Shown in pieces: positions 56,926-64,000 of a stretch of DNA of 64,000 bases. Below the pieces are notes generated by a model. The model did no database searches. It was not told the DNA's origin and worked only from the letters and a program-made list of their open reading frames with translations. Made by a program: the position numbers and the translations under genes. Source of the DNA: Allantophomopsis cytisporea (lineage: Eukaryota > Ascomycota > Leotiomycetes > Phacidiales > Phacidiaceae); assembly GCA_024752435.1 (NCBI GenBank), contig CP103025.1, positions 558,001 to 622,000 of the forward strand, written 5' to 3'. The stretch's first letter is position 1; each line of letters opens with the position of its first letter.

Positions 56926-59417
56926 TGAGATATGTTTCCAGAGGATTGAACTGATCGTACTCATCGGAGATCTGGAAAGATTCTACATCACAAGTACAGT
57001 GTTGAAAGCACTTGATCTAGTTTCAAGCTAACCTTACTTTCTCATAGCGTCATGTTTGACTAGCGTTAATATTGACGGTTAAACCTATATAATTATGACT
57101 TGTCAGGAAAGCTATTTGTTCTTCGTTGTAATATTCTACGTAAACATAGCCCGTATTTGTATGCGATCTCTAAAGCGAAGTAGATGAAGTATATAACAGT
57201 CTATCTAAGCACTATGAACCTATCTGAGTATGCTTGTGATATTTTTATGCAATTAATTGACAGCTAATCTTCACTTATGAGATAATTAAATTGAGACTAT
57301 AATTCGTATGAAGTTAGGTAAACATGAGGGCTCACTTTGTCTGCAAAATCAGATGCAGCAATTAAGCAGATGGAAATGGTATCTCTGGACTTTCTTTTCC
57401 AGCTTTATTTTTCACTGCCCATCAAAGTACAACTCATACTGTCTTCTGTATAATGTACGGAGAGTGAATAGGCTAAAAGAGGTGCTTTGTGTGGTCAAGT
57501 GAACAGGAGTATGTGAGTCAGTAATTGACTTTGCGAGACACAAATATGCTCGGGACTGGTAAAGCGAGAAAGTATCACAATATCTACATGGTCTTTCTCC
57601 ACGCTTCAGACTGCTCGTGACGATTGATATTTCAGAATCATCGCGGGGAGTCAATTTTGATTGTGTACCATCTTGTAGTCCCGATAATCTCCTCATTGTA
57701 AGCGGAGACTGTTGTTTATCTCTCCTCAATCTGCGCTTTCGCTTTCGATTCGGCTTTGTGTAGCCTGAAGGTTTTAAGTACGTCCCTGCTGGAATATACT
57801 CCGAAGCTCCCCCCACCCCACTAGACCAGACATGAAGGTATGCCACAAAGCCAAAGCACCCATTGTGCATGAGCTGTGTACAGGTAAATACAGAGAGGTA
57901 CGCAGTCCTTTCATATAGGGACACCAAGGCCAAAATCATCACTCAACTTTAATCACGCCTTTCCAAAAGCCTGATTCGTTTACACGAAAGTGAAGCTTCT
58001 CATTGCTAGTCTGAAGTGGAACAACAATGCAAAATAGCTTGATCGATCATTCATATCCTTCGAGACAATTGAGCAGACGCCGTTTACGCGCCATGAGTCA
58101 GACTTTCTAGTACCACCATACAAACAGCATCCGTGCCAATCCCTCCAGAGCAGAGGTCATCTGAAGTTCGTCGTCAACCACGGCCAACACTATGTCATGC
58201 AGAGCCCAAACCCCGGGATTCTATCACTCGACCTGCTTGCTGTTGCCCAAGGGCTCGTCTCAGCCCATTCACAAGATCATATATGTCTCTCTCAGACGCG
58301 CATCAAGATCGCCTTATATCCAGTCATTCAAGCCCGTGGGGACAACGTCTGGCTGACGTTAAACTTGGCCTCTTTGCCTTGCAGTGCTTATTCTCCTAGC
58401 GGCCTATGCCCCTACCCTGCATTTCGAGGACGTGGGGGGAGGGGGCTCTACGATTTTCTTTCTTTCTTCTACCGCGAAAAGCGCCTACTTTGTACGCAGC
58501 AGAGCTTAGAGTGCTCTTGTACGCAGTGTATACATATATACATATATGCATATGATTATGTATTTACATAATGCCTACTAGTACTCCCCTTCTTGTTTTA
58601 GGCTATAGCAACAGTCTAGATATTTGTTATGATATAAATTTTAGAAGTTAATCATTCTATTTGCATGTCTTCTTCCATCCTTTTCTTATTTTATTTTCAT
58701 TTTTTTGTAGAGATTTATTCACTCATAAAGACTCTTCATGAAGGTCTGGCTTTCGTCATAGGGGATTTTTGTCGTTGCGTATATACTGATGAAAGTAAGT
58801 GGTGCACTGGTGCTAAAAAGAGCGCCTCCTTAATTGTGCTAAAAAGGCCCTTTCAGAAAAGTGTCTTTGAATAAGAATTGTGCGTTGCAGATCCGCCGGC
58901 ATTATGTTTTGTATTTTATTTATGTCTTGATAGAGCATTGCTTTAATAAAGCATCAATACAAACTTGCTATTAAAAGAGCCTGTGCTGAGTTACCAAGTT
59001 GGGACAGTACCTTAACGTCGTAACAGCGCAGCCTTAGGCAGATAGCATGCTAAAAGCAGCCTAGTGCGTATCGACTCTGGGTAGGCTGGGCAGGTAGGTA
59101 AGGTAACAGACATCATTCACATGACTTAGGTACCATCTTCACATTCGCTGCAAGGCAAACGGATGACACTGATTAGATGGGGTATGCGTTGTCTTTACAT
59201 ATTTACTTTTCGTTGTACCAATGCAACTGCGTTCTCGCAGCCCGTGTGCGGGGTCAGTGTCCGGCAGACATTCCCATGCACGACACAAACAAACAAGCCT
59301 AGAAACTGTTCATCTCAGAATATCATCATAATATCATCCAAAACTGCACTTGCACGTCGGCATCGAGGCAGGCAAAAGTTGAGAATCCCAAAGTCGAGAA
59401 TCAAAGCCAAAGCTATC

Positions 59418-62400
59418 ATGGAAGAACTGAAAGAACACCTCAATAACGAGGAGATGTCCACTCTCGCGCAGCAATTGCAAGAGATAGTCATCGACAAGAC
59501 AGCAGGCTCAGACACGAGGCTTTCAGATGATCCAAATGAGAATTCTGCAACTCTCAAGCCGAGAAATTACCAACTGGAAATGGCTGAAGAGAGCTTGAGG
59601 CGCAATATCATAGTTGCTGTGAGTGACTGAATCAAAGGCTGGTCACCAAACTGACGGGAAATAAAGCTTGATACCGGGAGTGGGAAGACACAGATGTAAG
59701 AAGTCTTTCAATGTTCTCATATTTATTTCAAGTCTCAGTCTCGAATGGCTGAGATATTCGAGCCACCCACCAGCTACCTTCTAACTTGGTACTTCTCAAT
59801 GTCTGCTAGCTCTCTGATGTGGACGAACCCACTTTGGAACTCTATCGGCCACTATGAGATGGCCAGGTGATTGGGACAGTTTTTGGCTTTCTTTATACCT
59901 TCTCTCTTGTTAACTTCATTACCCGGTATCAATGTTCAAAATCGAGTCAAGTCGAACATAGATCTTCATGACAAACATCTTCTGATCAACATGAGATTGA
60001 CAAATATGGGAACAGTGCTGTAATTCGAATCCGTGCAGAGCTTGAGCGAACTCTAGATGACAAGGTTAGTATTGAAAAAGTCTTTGTGTTGAGCGTTTGC
60101 TAATCGGTTTGCCTAAGTTGGTATGGTTTCTCGCTCCAACTCTTGCTCTATGTCATCAGCAATATCTTGTACTGAAAAGCCAAATTCCTCATGTGCAAGT
60201 CAAGTTTTTGAGCGGCAATGACGGAGTCGACAAATGGAGTGAGCAGTCTCTGTGGGATGGCGTACTGCAAGATGTACGGATTGTCGTTACAAGCTATGAT
60301 ATCTTGCGAGATGCATTGACCCATGCTTTTGTTACAATGGATAGGCTTTCACTCATTGTCATCGACGAAGGTACGTTCTGACTCATCACGCGCGATCACG
60401 ATCTCTAATGTCTTGCTAGCCCACAATTGTGTGAAGGCTCACTCTGGAGCACAAATTATGAATAATTTCTACTACCCCCGAAAGACCCAGAACCTCCCGG
60501 TGCCACATATATTGGGCTTGACGGCTAGTCCGATCATGAATTCGAGTCCTGGATCATTGGAAAAGATTGAACGGACCCTTGATGCTATCTGCCGCACGCC
60601 CACGCATCATAGGACTGAGCTATTACAATATGTAAAGCCGCCAAAGGTCCTAAGAGTTGACTATACGCCATTGCCACCTAAAGACGAACTCCATATGTAC
60701 ACGCCTACTCTACAAAGCTTACACCAAGTCTATGTTTCACTGGATATCATGCAAGATCCTGAGATTCTTTATTTGAGCGGTCTACAGACGGATAGAGGTC
60801 TCAGAAAGTTCCGAATCGCCATTCAGAAGAAGAAAACTTATTGCCAGGATCAGATTAGATCGTTCTGTCGTACTAGTTTAGAGATCTGCCATGAACTTGG
60901 AGCGTGGGCAGCTGACGTTTTTGTTGCTCGGGCAATCAGTGCCTTTGTTGCTTATGCTGAGAATGATGAATCTGATTGGGAAGAAAGTTGGAAAACAGCT
61001 TCTAGAAGATACACCGCTAATATCTTGAAAAGCGTGCACGTCGTGCAGATGGGTTCAAGTTCTAAGATAGAGGCTGGTAAGGTATCTCCGAAAGTTGAGG
61101 CATTTATCGACCTGCTGTTACAGGAGAAGATCCAAGATTTCGCTGGAATTGCCTTCGTACAGCAGCGGGCCACCGTCGCTATGCTTGCTCATTTGCTATC
61201 TGTGCATCCACGAAGTAAAGGAGTGTTCACAATTGGGACATTCGTTGGCACGTCTCAACATAGTCGCCGCGATGCAAGTATTAACGACCTTTTGGATATT
61301 CATGAGCAGAAAGATACACTTGACGATTTCAAGGAGGGAAGTCGTAACCTCATTATTGCTACAAGCGTATTAGAGGAGGGAATCGATGTCTCTGCGTGTG
61401 CTTTCGTTGCATGCTTTAGTAGGCCTGCCAATCTAAAAGCTTATATCCAGCGCAGGGGTAGGGCCAGGAAAATTGACTCAAAGATTGCAGTTATGATCTC
61501 ATCTGATGAGGTAGACAAATTGAAAAAGTGGCATGAACTGGAAGACGATATGCGCAATATGTATGAGGATCAGTTGCGAGAGTTAAAAGAAATTGAGGAA
61601 CAGGAGCAGGAAGATGAGCAAGAACCTGCCGAGAGAGAATTTCGGGTCCCATCTACAGGGTGAGTGCCTTTCCGAGAAGTGAGATAAATAGATTAATTCT
61701 TACTTAGAGCTTATTTAAATCTCGACAATTCTGTATCTCACCTTCACCATTTCTGCAGCACTCTTCCAGCTGCACAGCATATCGATATACGACCAGATAT
61801 ATACTGCGAAAATGATGGTCCTAGCAAGGTTCGTGCGAAAGTGATTCTTCCACTGTCAATTGATGCGAGTTTGAGGTATGCTCAGAGCAAGTTGGCTTGG
61901 AAATCGGAACGCAATGCTATCAAAGATGCTGCATTCGAGGCATATATAGCTCTATATGATGCTGGACTTGTTAATGACAACCTCATGCCTCTATTGAGAT
62001 ACGAGACAAGAAATCTCTTCACCTCAGGTGTTGAGAAACGCCCATCTATAGTTGAGGTATCATCGTGTATGGACCCTTGGGTAGTGATTGCGGGTCTCTG
62101 GGCTGAACAATCTACGGCTTACGTGAGCTCGATGACTGTTTGCAGTGAAGATGGTCAAATTCTTTATGAAATGCAGGTAATCCTTCCGGTTCCGCTGCTG
62201 CAAATCTCACCTACCCCGATCTACTGGGATGCAGATACCACCTTCATTATAAACTGGACAGCCTCTACGATACAACCGGTTTCACCGGATATACTTGTTG
62301 AAGCAACATCGGCCACAAAAACTATTCTCGATGCAGCATTTGGTCATAAATTCCCAATCTCAGGGGAAGACTTTACCATTCGATTTACTTCGAAAGATCT

Positions 62401-64000
62401 CTTGGAGGTGACAAAAAACATCTCTAGACGACCACTTACGGAATATGCTCTACTTAAAGGCGAAACCCTCGATCGAGGTCTTATTCGACACAAAGAAGGA
62501 GAAGTGACTTTACCAGTCATGTTTAGTGAGTGGCTGGAAAGTCGCCCAGACGACCAATCGGCGACTTATACACCATACGAACAGTACAAGGACATTTATG
62601 ATGAACCACACGTCGTCGTAACGCCACTTCCACGAAGAGCATACTTCGCAAAAAAAATAAACTATGTTCTCCCACCCGTCAAAAGGCGTGTGCTCCCGAT
62701 TTCAGTATGTACGGTTGACAGTTTACCCTACAAATATGTACAATTTGCGATGTTTAACTCAACACTCACGCACTTTATCGAGATTCATCTTGTCGCTGTG
62801 ACACTCATGAAAACGATATTCTCTGGTATTGAATTTCGTGACCCGAGCCTTTTTGTATCTGCTATCAGTTGTCCAACTGCTCAAGAACAAACCGATTACC
62901 AGAGGTTGGAGTTTTTGGGGGATAGTTGTTTGAAACTATGTGCAACATTACGCATAATGTCGAAAGAGCTGACATGGCATGAGGGCTACCTCTCAGCTGG
63001 GAAGACCATATTGATTGCGAATTCACGACTGGCGAGGGCTGCTTTGGATCTTGGACTCGACAAATTTATCCTGACGAAAAGGTACACGGCCGCTAAGTGG
63101 AGACCACTTTATAATCATGAAGTTTTATCCAGATCTGGACCAACTCGGACAAGGAATATATCCTCCAAAGTACTTGCTGATGTTGTCGAGGCACTTCTAG
63201 GCGCAGCAATGGCCGATGGAGGTATCTCAAAAGTCCTATCCTGCCTTCAAATTATTCTCCCGGAGGTTGAATGGATCTCTGTTGAAAGCTGTCGAGACAT
63301 CCTGTACAATCATGCGCCTCCCGAAGTCAACTTACCCCCTACTCTTCAACCTCTTGAGGTACTATCAGGACATATCTTCAATCGAAAGTCCTTGATCATC
63401 GATGCAATGACACACGCATCCTCACATAGCGGCACTACAACGTATGAACGCCTTGAGTTCTTAGGAGATGCCATCTTGGAAAGTATCGTCACCAACAAGA
63501 TTTTCGCACACAGATCACAACACCCGCCAAGCGGAATGCACTTGATCCGCGCCGCAGTGGTGAACTCTGATCTCCTGGCCTTTTTCTGCATGGAATGGTC
63601 GATAAACCAACCGACCGTTGATATCTTAGAGAACCGCCTTGCCAAGACTTTTGAGGAGAGAAGATCCAAAACAAAACGATTACTTTGGCAATTTATGCGC
63701 CACAACTTGTCATACGACTCCTGTCGCGAACAAGCAGAAACAATTTCCCGCTACAAGGCGTTGCGAGAGAGTATCATACACGCAATAGCTTCGGGTACGT
63801 CTTTTCCCTGGATTTTGCTTCTGGGTATCAATGCGAACAAGTGGTATTCGGATCTAGTTGAAAGTCTCCTCGGTGCCATATACATAGATTCCGGGTCAAT
63901 CTTAGCATGTGAGGAGATGCTCGAGCGAATTGGATTACTGCCCTATCTGAGAAGAATCCTTGATGAGGATATCCAAACTATGCAACCAAAACAAAGACTA
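59418..64000 (+). CDS. dcl2: Dicer-like protein 2 (DCL2), partial at the right edge
   Basis: Exons 59418-59618, 59667-59695, 60016-60064, 60118-60370, 60420-61659 and 61708 to beyond 64000. Phases agree at each GT-AG junction, giving at least 1355 residues, with no stop before the window ends. The helicase part has the Q-motif RNYQLEMAEESLRRNIIVA, Walker A DTGSGKT (about 70-76), DEAH (split by intron 4), LTASP, TSVLEEGIDV and YIQRRGRAR. The Dicer dimerisation domain follows (about 622-690). RNase IIIa begins near 987 (LEFLGDS, later DVVEALLGA) and RNase IIIb near 1170 (ERLEFLGDA, later DLVESLLGAIY); both keep the metal-binding Glu and Asp. No PAZ domain is seen. NIIVALDTGSGKT and KYLR-type spacing fit DCL2 rather than DCL1. 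It dices dsRNA in RNA silencing and antiviral defence. Confidence 0.94.

Larger units (their letters stand above)
54589..59417. other. Gene-poor, decayed-looking region before DCL2
   Basis: About 4.8 kb with only fragmentary coding signals. 55208-55349 is a GTA/GTG trinucleotide repeat. Two protein-like fragments (55977-56081 and 56668-56925) sit in otherwise stop-rich sequence and could be remnants of a gene or mobile element. AT-rich stretches lie around 55430-57300 and 58600-58990. The minus frame 57412-57942 has no recognisable features. Confidence 0.45.

Noticed and set aside
57412..57942. 176-codon minus frame
   Set aside because: No motif, mixed composition, no partner exon; likely chance in a gene-poor stretch.
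1..64000. CRISPR arrays, bacterial operons, intact transposases, tRNA genes
   Set aside because: Looked for direct repeats with spacers, terminal inverted repeats, and tRNA-like cloverleaf landmarks by eye; none was convincing. tRNAscan-SE would settle the tRNA question.

Overview
The window is nuclear DNA from a filamentous ascomycete (Pezizomycotina). The evidence is the many short GT-AG introns (about 45-110 bp), compact single-copy housekeeping genes on both strands, microsatellite-rich spacers and fungal-type gene families. The style of the proteins suggests Leotiomycetes (Botrytis/Sclerotinia-like), but that is an inference from memory and not a measured result. I found no bacterial, viral or CRISPR features. 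I found no tRNA or rRNA, but structured RNAs are hard to see by eye.

Layout: 1-14.7 kb holds two lineage-specific hypothetical proteins (1.7 and 3.2 kb), a protein kinase (4.3-6.3 kb), a membrane-anchored SGNH/GDSL-like hydrolase (7.5-8.8 kb), a long gene-poor stretch with a poorly resolved minus-strand spliced gene (12.45-12.95 kb), and a Utp12-domain ribosome-biogenesis factor (13.5-14.7 kb). From 14.7 to 17.2 kb there is a microsatellite-rich spacer leading to a double-bromodomain ET protein (Bdf1-like, 17.2-20.3 kb). A sugar-transporter-family permease (23.1-25.4 kb) lies next to the AAA ATPase Rix7 (25.8-28.2 kb).

The gene-dense middle holds, in order, Vps20, cytochrome c, a mitochondrial single-pass protein, exosome Rrp42, a short-chain dehydrogenase, proteasome alpha-2, a RING-CH ubiquitin ligase, MOZART1 and a CHY/RING ubiquitin ligase. 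After 45 kb come a DUF2293 protein, a coiled-coil protein, anthranilate synthase I, LSm1 and a Nudix hydrolase. The last 10 kb is a gene-poor, decayed-looking stretch followed by a Dicer-like-2 gene that runs off the right edge.

Functional themes are inferred from family membership. Ribosome biogenesis and RNA decay: Utp12 protein, Rix7, Rrp42, LSm1. Protein turnover: proteasome alpha-2 and two RING ligases. Chromatin and spindle: Bdf1-like and MOZART1. RNA silencing: DCL2. There is no obvious biosynthetic cluster. Gene models were rebuilt by hand by joining open frames at GT-AG (once GC-AG) boundaries and checking phase. Exon coordinates are given in each entry. I did not find a clear case for a wholly new biological system. 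The most useful leads are a minus-strand spliced locus open in two frames, a kinase with out-of-frame coding sequence past its stop, an 18-bp element shared by two promoters, a GC-AG intron in the proteasome gene, and a decayed region beside DCL2.
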